Source: Nitrosomonas sp.
GTDB taxonomy: Bacteria > Pseudomonadota > Gammaproteobacteria > Burkholderiales > Nitrosomonadaceae
Assembly (NCBI GenBank): GCA_016710135.1
Contig: JADJLM010000002.1
Span: 1 to 64,000, forward strand
Reading direction: 5' to 3'
Length of the DNA: 64,000 nt
The position numbers and the translations under genes were made by a program. This document shows, one piece after another, positions 19,931 to 30,375 of this stretch. Numbering within the stretch: position 1 is the stretch's first letter; every line of letters begins with the position of its first letter. The notes beneath the pieces are model-generated. The model ran no database searches, was not told the origin of the DNA, and saw nothing but the letters and a program-made list of their open reading frames with translations.

Positions 19931-22530
19931 AGTAAGAATACGTGTACCAGATTTCAATAATGAGTTGACTCAATCATTGACTGAGTAATTATTTGTACTA
20001 GCTCAGATCAGATCGTACAGTTACCGAATTGATTGGATGTCTGTCAGATTAGATTTGGTTCAGATTTTTGCTGTTCCAAATCGTTTTCCCACTGAGCAAA
20101 GTCTCCATAGGAGTTTTTCCATTGCAGACTTTTCCCTGATGAGTTCTTTCATTATTATAATAATCGATCCAGCTGTCTAGGTCCTTTTGCAGTGACTCCA
20201 AATCGTGATATAGCTTTTGCGGAAAGTCACTTGATAGAATTCCTGTAAGATGGTTTTATGGAATCGCTCACAGATACCGTTGGTCTGAGGTGACATGGCT
20301 TTTGTTTGGTATGGTCGATATCATTGATTGCCAAATATAGCTGGTAATCATGCTGTTCAACCCGCCCGCAATACTCCGTACCTCTGTCCGTTAATATTCG
20401 CAACATGGGTAAACCCTGTGTCGCACAGAATGGCAGCACCTTGTCATTTAGGATATCGGCTGCAGCAATTGATGTTTTGGCCGTATAGAGCTTGCAATGC
20501 ACTACCTTGGAGTAAGTATCAATAAAAGTTTGCTGATAAATACGACCAACACCTTTTAGATTTCCCACATAGAAGGTGTCCTGTGCGCCCAAATAACCAG
20601 GGTGCATCGTTTCTATTTCACCGCTGGCAATATCATCCTGTTTCTTTTTCTCCAATGCTGCGATTTGTGCATCATTCAAAATGATGCCTTCACTGGCGAT
20701 CTTGGTTTCCAGTGCAGCAAGGCGATCTTTGAAGTTTGCTAGCTGGTGGCGTAACCAGATCGAGCGCACACCACTACCTGATACATAAATACCGCTTTTG
20801 CGTAATTCGTTGCTGGTTCGATGCTGGCCATGTGCCGGATACTCTACTGCATAGGCTACCACCGCCCGCTCAGTGGCTTCATCCACCCGATTCTTAAAGT
20901 TAGCAACACGACGATCCTGATTGATCAATGCTTCCAGACCGTTTGTCTCAACTAATTCCTGATAGCGATAAAATGTATCTCTCGAAACTCCCATTATCTT
21001 GCAGGCTTTTGAGATATTCGAAGTTCTTCAGCAAGATTGAGCAACCCTGCTTTATGTTTAATGATTGGATTGTTAGTATGCAACATGAGCGTTACCTCCA
21101 TTTATGTTTGATTTTAAATTTCAACACCCATATCAAACTCGGTAACGCTCCCGATTTCAAGCCCTTTGTACGATTAGATCTGAACTAATACAAATTATTG
21201 GAGCTCTGGTACCGTTAGGGTTGCCAAGTTTCCTGACTCCCACAGCGATCGACCAACATTTGTGTCATTCCCCGGATCTGTCGGTTACTTGGCAACATCT
21301 GACGGTGAGGTTTCACCTCACCTTTGCCTGTGACCCAAGAAGGGCCTGATCGCTTATCTCTTTACTGTCTTGTCCCGGCAATCGGTTTCGGTGAATCCTA
21401 TTCAATAACATTATTCGAAAATGGGGAGCTGAAATGAGTAATCCATCATCATCCAATCATCAGGGCATCGTCGGAGGAGTCGACACGCACAAAGATCTTC
21501 ATTTCGCAGCCGTAGTCAACGCATATGACCGAGTACTTGCTAGCAATTCTTTTCCAACAACACGCCACGGTTATAAATCAATGTTGAATTGGATGCAGTC
21601 ATTTGGTGAAGTCAAACGTATTGGCGTAGAGTGTACAGGGACTTACGGTGCTGGTCTGCTAAGGTATCTACAACAATTTGGTATCGAAATTTTAGAGGTC
21701 ACCGCACCTGATAAAACAGACCGGCGCAAGCGCGGCAAAGACGACACAATCGATGCGGAAAATGCGGCGCATGCAGCATTTGCTGGTATACGCACCATCA
21801 CACCTAAAACGCGGGATGGCATGGTGGAGTCGTTACGAGTTCTCAAGTTATGCAGGAAGACCGCCATTGCAGCTCGACGTATCGCACTACAAATGATCCA
21901 AATGAATATTATCTCTGCACCAGAGGCGATTCGTGAATCGCTACGCACAATGACTCGAATGCAATTAATCCGTACCCTTGCCGCCTGGCGACCAGATCTG
22001 GTGGGTATCGTGATATTTCGACTGCATACAAAATTGCATTCAAATCGCTTGCGCGGCGATATTTGGAATTACACGATGAAATTGCGGATTTGGATGTAAT
22101 GATTTCAGTCATTGTTGATGAACTCGCTCCTGAACTGATTGCAGGCAAAGCCATTGGATATGAATCTGCGGCACAACTACTCATTACCGTTGGAGACAAC
22201 CCGGAACGCTTAAAATCTGAAGCTAGCTTTGCGGCGTTGTGCGGTGTCAATCCAATTCCTGCCTCATCCGGTAAGGTCAACAGACACAGGTTAAATCGTG
22301 GTGGTGATAGAGCAGCTAACAGCGCGCTGCATATTATTGCTATAGGGAGACTAAGAACAGATGCCAGAACTAAAGAGTATGTCGAAAAACGATTAACTCA
22401 GGGTCACACGAAACTTGAAGCGCTTCGCTGTGTTAAACGCTATATTGCAAGAGAGGTATATTACACTTTGAGAAAACGAAATAATTTTGTCAACAGTACT
22501 CAAATTACCACTTGACACTTAGAAGGGCAT
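19931..22530 (+). mobile_element. IS110-family element (copy 1), itself interrupted by IS481
   Basis: The transposase starts at 21434 (MSNPSSSNHQGIVGGVDTHK) and shows the DEDD RuvC-like part GGVDTHKDLHFAAVV, GVECTGTYGAGLLRYL, TAPDKTDRRKRGKDDTIDA, then the C-terminal transposase_20 region ALCGVNPIPASSGKVNRHR and RGGDRAANSALHIIAIGRL with the catalytic serine expected near SALH. One G lost near 22002 (compare copy 2) splits the frame. Excluding the IS481 and its duplication the element is about 1394 bp. A long 5' non-coding end of about 300 bp precedes the gene and is disrupted by IS481 at 19994. It sits exactly in the HHSD-RG catalytic motif of the IS3 transposase. Confidence 0.88.
19994..21192 (-). 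mobile_element. IS481-family element (type A) inside IS110 copy 1
   Basis: The 1199-bp element has ends TGTACTAGCTCAGATCAGAT and (other strand) TGTATTAGTTCAGATCTAAT and a 7-bp target duplication AATTATT (19987-19993 and 21193-21199). Comparison with IS110 copy 2, which lacks it, shows the clean empty site. Its transposase (about 20050-21087) matches the intact copy at 29335-30375 but has small deletions near 21020, 20310 and 20225 that break the frame. Confidence 0.92.
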
Positions 22531-22807
22531 CCACGGTTGCCAGTATTTGTCGATTCGCTATACGGAACGTCTGGCAGAAGCCAATATTGAAGCTTCTGTT
22601 GGCAGTGTCGGAGATTCTTATGACAATGCACTGGCCGAAACAATTAATGGGTTATACAAAACTGAGGTCGTAAGGCATCGCGGCCCCTGGTGCAATATTG
22701 ACGATGTGGAGTTTGCAACCTTGGAATGGGTAGATTGGTTTAATAATCGCCGATTACTGGAGCCGATTGGAAATATTCCACCGGCTGAATTTGAAAAGGC
22801 ATATTAT

Positions 22808-23040
22808 TGCCACGGTATCGCGTCTGCAAGCTGCAACAATGGATCATTGACATCCAACTGTATCAGCAAATCTGTTCCAAACAAATTCGGTTGATGAATC
22901 GTACTGCTATGTCTTAGCATTTTTAATCACCATTTCGACCAGAAATAGATGCTATTTTAACATTCCTGGTCGTTATGCTCATCAAAAGAAAGATCTTTGC
23001 TGCATAGAATCAAGTGCTTGTGGATATTTCAGGATCGACT
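22808..23040 (-). mobile_element. Inverted 5' fragment of the IS5 element
   Basis: The 233 bp are the reverse complement of the left end and first codons of the IS5 element at 16356, ending in the IS5 terminus AGGATCGACT at 23040. The break at 22808 joins it to the truncated IS3 copy 1. It is non-functional. Confidence 0.88.
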
Positions 23041-23193
23041 AATTACATTGAGGAAACGAAAGAAAAAGCAGAAAAAAGCTGGATGACCCATTGTGATTTT
23101 TATTAGCGGTTTGTTCTTGATCGCTTTATCAAGCAGTGTTAGCAGCGGCTTGCGCTACCTCCAGCACTTTTTCGTTTACAGGACAGCAGTGAT
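23041..23193. other. Short non-coding spacer
   Basis: About 150 bp between the IS5 fragment and the end of the GGDEF-EAL gene. I see no gene or RNA here. Confidence 0.4.
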
Positions 23194-25774
23194 TCAAACA
23201 GAGAATTTTTTCCGAACTAATGCCTCAAAACTTTCAAGTGGTAGCGGTTTGCTGAACAAATACCCCTGATAGGCATGACAACCGGATTTAACAAGAAAAT
23301 CACGCTGTTCCTTAGTTTCCACACCTTCCGCAAGAACACCCAGCTCAAGGCTCTCAGCTAGCGTGATGATGGCTTTTGCAATGGCAGCATCATTGGGATC
23401 TGTTAATACATCACGCACAAAGGATTGATCAATCTTCAACTGATCCAGTGGTAAACGTTTTAAGTAAGACAAGGAAGAAAAACCGGTACCAAAATCATCC
23501 AGAGAAAAGCTTATGCCCGCATGCCTTAATGCGGACATTTTATCAACCATTTCATCCATATTGCGGATCAACGAATGTTCGGTCAATTCCAATTTTAATC
23601 GCTGTGGATTGATACCGGCTTTTCTAACGATACTAAGCACCTGATCCACAAAATCGTGCTGCCGGAACTGCTGCGGACTGATGTTGATTGCGATAACAAG
23701 ATGCGAAAACTCAGGCTGATTACTCCATTGGGCCAATTGGTTGCAAACGGCCTCAATGATCCACTGTGTTAAAGGCAACACCGCTCGGGTCTCCTCAGCT
23801 AACTGAATAAAATCGCCCGGAAGCATCATGCCATGATGCGGGTGCTGCCAGCGCAATAACGCTTCCGCACCGATCGCCTGCGCGTTATCCGTCACTTGAA
23901 TTTGGTAATATAGCACAAATTGATTTTGTTCAATCCCGGCAAGAAAATCCTTTTCGAAGATGGATCGTTTCAATGCAATAGACTCCATTTCTGGGTCGAA
24001 GAAATGAAAGGTATTGCGTCCCGCCTCTTTGATCTATACATGCGAGATCAGCCTGCTTCATCAGATTCTCAACAGGATACTGATGATCGTTGAACAAAGT
24101 CACACCAATACTGGATGTGCAACGAAATGAAGAATCATTCAGCTGATAAGGTTGGCTAAACATCGAAATGATTTTCTTGCATACCATTCCCGATTGGATT
24201 ATCGCATCACTCGTATTGCTGCTCAGATTCATCAGCAGGATAACAAATTCATCACCACCCAACCGCGCTACGGTGTCTTCCTTTCGAACACAGAGAGACA
24301 AACGTTGCGCTACCTGTTTTAATAGCAGATCGCCCATGCTATGGCCGAGCGTATCGTTTAGAGATTTAAAATTATCAAGGTCGATAAAAAGTAAAGCATA
24401 GTGATTTTTATTGCGATCGGCGGCATACAAAACCTGATTGAGACGTTCATTCAGCAGAAATCGATTGGGCAAATCGGTCAATTGATCAAAAAATGCCAGC
24501 TTTCTGATTTTATCCTGTGCTTGCCGGTACTCGGAAATATCAGAGTAGATACCAATGTAATGCGAAACAGTTCCATCATTTGTTTTTACAGCAGTAATAT
24601 TGAGCCATTTGGAGAAAAGTTCACCATTTTTGTGTCGATTCCAGATCTCTCCATGCCAATAGCCAGTACGACCGATGGAATCCCACATCTCACGATAAAA
24701 TTCTTGGCTATGACGACCGGAATCAAGAATATGTGGCATTTCACCCACAATTTCTTCAGCCGTATAGCCTGTAATATCTGTAAACGCCTTGTTGACACTT
24801 AAGATAATGCCATTAACATCAGCAATCAGAATACCATCGTGTGATTCAAAACAGATTGCAGCAATACGTAAACTCTCTTCATTCTTTTTTTGCTCCACTT
24901 CATGAATCTGCAATTTTTTCTGTAATTCCAACAGACCATGGAGAACACTATTCTTCATGCCATATTCGACTGGGGCTTTTGAATTAAAATCACCCTTACC
25001 GATTCTTTGGATCAGCATATGAACTTCTTTTGCTGACCCCCCCAATGTCATGAACAACGTTTTTGAAAATCGCAATATTATGAAAGCGACCCATAAGCTC
25101 GCTGCAATGAACAGTATCCTGAATATCAAAACATGATGATTAGCGGTAACGATAGCGGCTTGGGTACGCGCATCCACCAAATGATAAAACCCGTCAATCG
25201 GCTTCATGATCGCCGCCTTGGCCTGATGGTAATTTTCATCATGTAACATTTGGATGGCTTTGGCACGGGCGGATTCAATATTTGGATGGTCCTTTGCTTC
25301 AACTAATTTCATTGCTTCAAATTCCAGTTCGGTCAAATTATCTGACAATGCTTTGGATTCCTGCATCTTGGCGAACTCCAAATCGGTAAAACCCGATCGT
25401 CTCATCAACTCCAATAATGAAACCTTTCGTCTGTCTCCGGAATGCGATAACTGGATACCCGCAACCACAAAATCCCAATAAATAAAGCTGTCTTGTGCCG
25501 GTCTCGGTTTAATCCCATCTCGCATATCCAATATCTCTTGAAAGTATTCTTTAAAACGTAAATCGCCTGTCACAACATAAGTTCTGACCATCCGAGTCAA
25601 TTCATTCGAGCTCTGGCGTAATTCATTTGCTAAATTAATGGCATTCAGACGTTGGTGATACATGCGTTTAACTTGCTTTTCAGAATCAACGTAGGCATAA
25701 AAGGCTAAGGTAAGTATTAAAAACATAACGATGGCCGGCCAAATTCTTTTAAGGAGAAAGAAAATTGATCTCAT
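23194..25774 (-). CDS. Membrane GGDEF-EAL protein with PAS domain, frameshifted
   Basis: Makes or breaks down cyclic di-GMP at the inner membrane. Order from the start at 25774: a membrane segment (WPAIVMFLILTLAFYAYVD), a periplasmic helical sensor of about 170 residues, a second membrane segment (FRILFIAASLWVAFIILRFS), a HAMP-like linker, a PAS domain (FESHDGILIADVNGIILSVN, HILDSGRHSQEFYREMW), a GGDEF domain with FFDQLTDLPNRFLLNERL and ARLGGDEFVILL, and an EAL domain with GAEALLRWQHP, INISPQQFRQ, ELTEHSLI, LDDFGTGFSSLSYLKRLP and AEGVET. Both catalytic motifs are intact. The frame slips between QADLA and MESIALKRSIFEKDF (about 24000-24045) because two bases are missing from a motif that should read AMYRSKEAGRNTF. 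Probably one working gene with errors. Confidence 0.88.
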
Positions 25775-25922
25775 CTTATTTTTCTAATGTCGTGGTTTTG
25801 GGTTTTATATCCATCAGAAGTATCCTGCAAGTCGAATCGAGTCACTTTAGTGGTGCTGTGTCAAATAAAATTGAGTATTTTTCCAAGCTTATCTTCGGCC
25901 ATCGCAAGCAACTTATTCCGGT
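25775..25922. other. Upstream region of the GGDEF-EAL gene
   Basis: AT-rich spacer between the GGDEF-EAL start and an IS3 remnant. It should carry the promoter of that gene, but I cannot mark one with confidence. Confidence 0.3.
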
Positions 25923-26070
25923 TGAATCGCGCTGGGTTTTCCGGAGACTATTAGGTTTGAGTCAAGGCGCATTAGCTGATTTCTTAAATTGGCGATAGTA
26001 TGCCATTTCAAATTCTACTGGTGGAATATTTCCAATCGGCTCCAATAACCGGCGATTGTTGAACCAGATC
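25923..26070 (-). mobile_element. Right-end remnant of a divergent IS3 element
   Basis: Starts with TGAATCGCGCTGGGTTTTCC, close to but not the same as the ends of IS3 copies 1 and 2, and on the minus strand encodes the OrfB tail NNRRLLEPIGNIPP and an FEM-AYY-like segment. It is an older relative left behind by deletion. Confidence 0.75.
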
Positions 26071-26084
26071 AGATTACTAGTTAG

Positions 26085-26590
26085 TACAGTGACGTGATTT
26101 ACTGAAACCGAACACTCCAGTTAAGAGAAAATAGCTTAATTGGAGGAAGAAATGCTAACAAGAAAACAATATACAAAAGAATTTAAATTAGATGCGATCA
26201 GCCTGGTATTGGATCAGGGCCACACGACGTCAGAAGTATCTCGAAACCTTGAGATTACACCCAATATGCTGAGGAGGTGGATCAGGGAATACCAGGCAGA
26301 TGATGCTGATCAGTCATTCCGGGGTAATGGGAAACTGACGCCGGAGCAAGAAGAAATTCGGCAGTTGAAGGCGCAAGTCAAGCAGCTCAAGCTGGAGAGG
26401 GAAATACTAAAGGAAGCGACGGTCTTTTTCGCGAAAGAAACGAAGTGAAGTATTCGTTCATTACCCAAAGGAAAAAGACCTATCCTGTTGGCCTGATGTG
26501 CCAACTCATGGGTGTAAGTCGTAGCGCCTACTATGATTACGTTCGGTGCATTGATAATTGTTCTGAAAGCCAGCGGCATGTTCAAATACT
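26085..26590 (+). mobile_element. IS3-family element (third type), 3' truncated
   Basis: OrfA (ATG 26152, 98 residues) has YTKEFKLDAISLVLDQGHTT, TPNMLRRWIREYQADDADQS and a coiled-coil tail with LKAQVKQLKLEREILKEATV. OrfB starts near 26446 (VKYSFITQRKKTYPVGLMCQ, GVSRSAYYDYVRC) but runs into unrelated sequence near 26585, so the DDE domain is lost. Confidence 0.8.
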
Positions 26591-27312
26591 TTGAGTTTGC
26601 GAGATATATCTCTTTGTGCTTATAGATTCATCAACGACTCCTTGAAAACAGTTTAATTTATCAGAACTGTCAACCGAAGTCGTAATATTCATAATATGTT
26701 GCATAAGGAGGATGACTCCCCTAAAAAAAGGAGAAAAGCTTTACTTTCTACCAAAATGACGTGCAATCAGCGTCATTTGGAAATTTTTCTCTGTCACTAC
26801 AGCTAAATTCTCGCGGTTGTGCAGAGGTCTTTCTGGCTTTCCGTAAATCGCTGCTTCTTCATCAGTAAAACTCCTCTTCGTTTTATGATAAAAAATTCTA
26901 CTGTACTACACCTTTAATATAGGGGAGAATTACCGGCAAGATGAAATGATGGATATCTTGATCAGATGGCTATCGGATTGATTGCATGCTATGGCGTGGA
27001 ACAGAACAGTTCAAACGGCTTGAGGAAATAACCCAGTTCCGTCACTGTTGTTTCATTCACCGCTTGCACGATTTCTGCGCCTTCTTCGGTCTGTTCATTG
27101 ATGGTGGCAAATTTCGGCCCATCTTGCCGATCGATGCTGGTGGGCTAAATGGATCAGTTTATCGGTTCCTGCTCCGATCGTCTATAAGGGCTAGTACTTA
27201 TTGTGGCATCGAATTAAGATGGCCTAGCATAGAACTTAATCCAGTAAACCAATGTCAATTACATTGGAAGTCAGTAGTCATAAATCATTATTAATCATTA
27301 AAGGAGTTATCG
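26591..27312. other. Gene-poor stretch with an IS3 (IS407-type) remnant
   Basis: No intact gene is seen in about 720 bp. 26829-26903 (minus strand) is the left end and first codons of another IS3 group element (MKKQRFTESQ after a TTTTATCATAAAACGAAGAG leader); a sister remnant lies at 43061-43175. Minus-strand translation of about 26984-27140 gives PKFATINEQTEEGAEIVQAV and TELGYFLKPFELF, perhaps the tail of a lost gene. The last 60 bp lead into smbP. Confidence 0.5.
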
Positions 27313-27657
27313 ATGAAATTAGTCCGAAATACCATCGCGATGGGGTTGTTGGCCATGTTACTTAGCACACCTGTACTAGCAGCCGATGCTGGGCATACGT
27401 CCGCAGCTATGGAACATGCCGGTGAAGCGAAGGCGCATGGAGAAATGGGGCACGCCAAAGAGCTGTTGAAACATGCCAAAGAAAGTTTGGCGCATGCCAA
27501 AGCAGCTGGCAAAGAACATGCGGATGCACATAAACACATGGATGAAGCGATCAAACATTTGGAAGAAGCGATCAAACATGCAGAAATGGACCATGCGGGT
27601 GAAGCAGCGAAACATACCGAAGACGCCATGAAACATATGCGTGAATCCGGCCACTAA
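27313..27657 (+). CDS. smbP: Small metal-binding protein SmbP (periplasmic, His-rich helical repeats)
   Basis: A 114-residue secreted protein with a signal peptide cleaved after AAPVLAA-like TPVLAADA (about residue 24). The mature part is built from about seven-residue repeats of the HAKE/HAEE/HLEE kind (GHAKELLKHAKESLAHAKAA, MDEAIKHLEEAIKHAEMDHA, HTEDAMKHMRES), rich in His, Glu and Met and without cysteine. This matches SmbP of Nitrosomonas europaea, a copper-binding periplasmic four-helix-type protein. It likely buffers copper needed by ammonia and nitrite enzymes. AAGGAG sits seven bases before ATG 27313, and a clear terminator follows, so it is a single-gene unit. No copper transporter is adjacent. 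Confidence 0.9.
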   Translation: MKLVRNTIAMGLLAMLLSTPVLAADAGHTSAAMEHAGEAKAHGEMGHAKELLKHAKESLAHAKAAGKEHADAHKHMDEAIKHLEEAIKHAEMDHAGEAAKHTEDAMKHMRESGH

Positions 27658-27681
27658 TTTCCACACTGTTTTATAAACCCA

Positions 27682-27726
27682 CTCCCTCAGACCACATTGT
27701 TAACGCTGAGGGAGATTTCCCTTTTT
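27682..27726 (+). terminator. Rho-independent terminator of smbP
   Basis: CTCCCTCAG (27682-27690) pairs perfectly with CTGAGGGAG (27706-27714) and is followed by ATTTCCCTTTTT. It lies 25 bp after the smbP stop. Confidence 0.88.
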
Positions 27727-27835
27727 CCTACACGATCCCGCCACCATTCAAAAAAACCAATTCCCTGACTAATTGAACGCCTACTCGCGGCGCGGTCCCT
27801 GTAAAATTAGCCTATTTCTGGCTTAACTTGCCCCT

Positions 27836-28300
27836 ATGCACTATTTTACGATTTTGATTATTGCGGCCTGCATCGTTTCACTATGTGTAATCTTGCACTA
27901 TGAGGCATTGCGATGGTTAGGATCAACCTTGGGTGCGCACGTGCACAAACGCATTGGGGTATTATTGACAATGTTTGGATTGCTAATTGCCCATATTCTC
28001 GAAATTTGGATTTTCGCGATTGGTTATATCCTAGTGCAGCATGGAATTGAATTGGGCCATATTCAAGGCATTGAACAGAGCAATCTGATCGATTTTGTCT
28101 ATTACTCGTCGGTCGTTTATACCACGGTTGGATTCGGCGATCTGGTTCCGGTGGGCGCAATTCGCATGTTGACCGCTGCAGAAGGGTTGACTGGCCTGGC
28201 GTTAATCACTTGGTCGGCTTCATTCACTTTTATGGCCATGCAGCGCTTTTGGCCGCACCCCCTGGAAAATTCACATAAAAAACCAGGAGAGCGGGATTGA
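27836..28300 (+). CDS. Two-TM potassium channel family protein
   Basis: A 154-residue inner-membrane protein of the ion-channel (Ion_trans_2) type. Hydrophobic segments lie at about residues 3-22, 40-65 and 108-130. Between the last two is a pore loop with YYSSVVYTTVGFGDLVPVG, where TVGFGD is the potassium selectivity filter. There is no RCK or cyclic-nucleotide domain after the last helix, so gating is not obvious from sequence. It lies downstream of smbP but beyond its terminator, and converges on the DUF2278 gene with a 15-bp gap. Such short channels are common in betaproteobacteria as general K+ channels. Confidence 0.82.
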   Translation: MHYFTILIIAACIVSLCVILHYEALRWLGSTLGAHVHKRIGVLLTMFGLLIAHILEIWIFAIGYILVQHGIELGHIQGIEQSNLIDFVYYSSVVYTTVGFGDLVPVGAIRMLTAAEGLTGLALITWSASFTFMAMQRFWPHPLENSHKKPGERD

Positions 28301-29270
28301 CTTGATGCAAACCTATCAGAAAACAACCGTCCAACCAGGTTGATTCGCTTGTTGCTTAGTATAGGAGACCCCGTGTACTTTCAAGCCTTTCTGATTCAAC
28401 AACGTAATGATACCGCCCTTATTCGATAACGCGACTGGCGGCTGTATATCAATACGCAGCATTGCGCTCGGCTCCAGCTTGCCACTCAATGGCATTCTAG
28501 CTTTTTGCTTATCGACCAAATGCCAACCAGCGAGATCGATGACACGATCACTGGTATTGAGGATGTGAATCCATTCTTTTTCCGGAGATTGCTTTGAATT
28601 GATCAAGGCCGCAACAATGCGAACCAATCCGTCCGGCAATGATTCGGTTGGATTGGGAATGATTGGGTCAGGATTGACGGCACCACCATTGTCATCATCA
28701 GCAGCGATGGTGTGGCCGGTGGTATCATCGGTATGCCAGCTTTGTGATTGGAATTTAAGAAATACCGCAGTCCATTGCTGTTGAAGCGGGAAGTGCAGAA
28801 GAAGTCCACCATCTTGCCAAACACCATCATCAGCGATAAAGCTCCCCACATTACCTTGATTCATATGGATATCATGAATTCCGTTACCGGGAACAAAGCC
28901 AAAATACTTATCAGCTTTACCCTGCTCAGGCCCCCACCTTTCTCCAAACGCATAAACGGCTGCTTCTTCGTCAGCCATCGCTCGCTGAATGATCTGATCC
29001 AGTTTTTCATTGAGATCATTATCCGGACCCGGCAAATCATGGGGCAGCGGCGTCATCAATCCCGGTTGGAACAAATTGCCTCTAATGAAATCAAGCGCAC
29101 CCGATGATGGCGTAGATGAAAGTGGATTGAAGCCACTCGGTAAATCAACCAGCTTGTCCGTAATGGGATGGGTAAAGTGCTGCTTGATGTGGTACATCAA
29201 TTCCGAGGGTGCCAGTTTGGATTTTACATGTATTAGTTCAGATCTAATCGTACAAAGGGCTTGAAATCGG

Positions 29271-29334
29271 GAGCGTTACCGAGTTTGATATGGGTGTTGA
29301 AATTTAAAATCAAACATAAATGGAGGTAACGCTC
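29271..29334 (+). promoter_or_regulatory. Leader hairpin over the IS481 type A transposase start
   Basis: GAGCGTTACC (29271-29280) pairs perfectly with GGTAACGCTC (29325-29334), which ends one base before the ATG at 29335 and covers part of the GGAGG ribosome site (29322-29326). An inner stem pairs GTTTGAT (29283-29289) with ATCAAAC (29310-29316). Type B has matching stems with compensating changes. Such hairpins would lower translation from transcripts entering from outside. Confidence 0.65.
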
Positions 29335-30375
29335 ATGTTGCATACTAACAATCCAATCATTAAACATAAAGCAGGGTTGCTCAATCTTGCTGAAGAACTT
29401 CAGAATATCTCAAAAGCCTGCAAGATAATGGGAGTTTCGAGAGATACATTTTATCGCTATCAGGAATTAGTTGAGACAAACGGTCTGGAAGCATTGATCA
29501 ATCAGGATCGTCGTGTTGCTAACTTTAAGAATCGGGTGGATGAAGCCACTGAGCGGGCGGTGGTAGCCTATGCCGTAGAGTATCCGGCACATGGCCAGCA
29601 TCGAACCAGCAACGAATTACGCAAAAGCGGTATTTATGTATCAGGTAGTGGTGTGCGCTCGATCTGGTTACGCCACCAGCTAGCAAACTTCAAAGATCGC
29701 CTTGCTGCACTGGAAACCAAGATCGCCAGTGAAGGCATCATTTTGAATGATGCACAAATCGCAGCATTGGAGAAAAAGAAACAGGATGATATTGCCAGCG
29801 GTGAAATAGAAACGATGCACCCTGGTTATTTGGGCGCACAGGACACCTTCTATGTGGGAAATCTAAAAGGTGTTGGTCGTATTTATCAGCAAACTTTTAT
29901 TGATACTTACTCCAAGGTAGTGCATTGCAAGCTCTATACGGCTAAAACATCAATTACTGCAGCCGATATCCTAAATGACAAGGTGCTGCCATTCTATGCG
30001 ACACAGGGTTTGCCCATGTTGCGAATATTAACGGACAGGGGTACGGAGTATTGCGGGCGGGTTGAACAGCATGATTACCAGCTATACCTGGCAATCAATG
30101 ATATCGACCATACCAAAACAAAAGCCATGTCACCTCAGACCAACGGTATCTGTGAGCGATTCCATAAAACCATCTTACAGGAATTCTATCAAGTGACTTT
30201 CCGCAAGAAGCTGTATCACGATTTGGAGTCACTGCAAAAGGACCTAGACAGCTGGATCGATTATTATAATAATGAAAGAACTCATCAGGGAAAAATCTGC
30301 AATGGAAAAACTCCTATGGAGACTTTACTCAGTGGGAAAACGATTTGGAACAGCAAAAATCTGAACCAAATCTAA
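29335..30375 (+). CDS. IS481-family transposase, intact
   Basis: A 346-residue DDE transposase. ATG 29335 is preferred over ATG 29320 because GGAGG at 29322-29326 is eight bases upstream. HTH: AEELQNISKACKIMGVSRDT. Catalytic residues: D in QTFIDTYSKVVHCKLYTAKT, D in RILTDRGTEYCGRVEQ, E in TNGICERFHKTILQEF. The end reads IDYYNNERTHQGKICNGKTP. Full length for the family and free of indels, unlike the copy at 19994-21192. Confidence 0.95.
   Translation: MLHTNNPIIKHKAGLLNLAEELQNISKACKIMGVSRDTFYRYQELVETNGLEALINQDRRVANFKNRVDEATERAVVAYAVEYPAHGQHRTSNELRKSGIYVSGSGVRSIWLRHQLANFKDRLAALETKIASEGIILNDAQIAALEKKKQDDIASGEIETMHPGYLGAQDTFYVGNLKGVGRIYQQTFIDTYSKVVHCKLYTAKTSITAADILNDKVLPFYATQGLPMLRILTDRGTEYCGRVEQHDYQLYLAINDIDHTKTKAMSPQTNGICERFHKTILQEFYQVTFRKKLYHDLESLQKDLDSWIDYYNNERTHQGKICNGKTPMETLLSGKTIWNSKNLNQI

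Larger units (their letters stand above)
18968..22807 (+). mobile_element. IS3-family element (copy 1), split by IS110 and missing its right end
   Basis: The left end is TGAATCGCCCCGGGTTTTCT. OrfA starts at ATG 19018 (SYSPEVRERAVRLVFEQQRE, GCAAETLRTWVRRAETDQ) and is shifted near 19190. OrfB starts near 19334 (MMMLFVDRNKAEYGVEPVCR) with the DDE residues in WVADITFVATW and FIIDVYARYIVGWR; it is cut at GLIHHSD (19930) by IS110 and resumes at 22531 with YLSIRYTERLAEANIEASVG, DSYDNALAETINGLYKTE and WVDWFNNRRLLEPIGNIPPA. At about 22808 the right end is replaced by an inverted IS5 fragment. Copy 2 (37440-40147, inverted) has both ends. Confidence 0.88.

Noticed and set aside
26986..27294. Plus-strand open frame of 103 residues
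   Set aside because: Composition and the lack of a ribosome site do not look like a gene; the minus strand has better protein-like sequence, probably a gene remnant.
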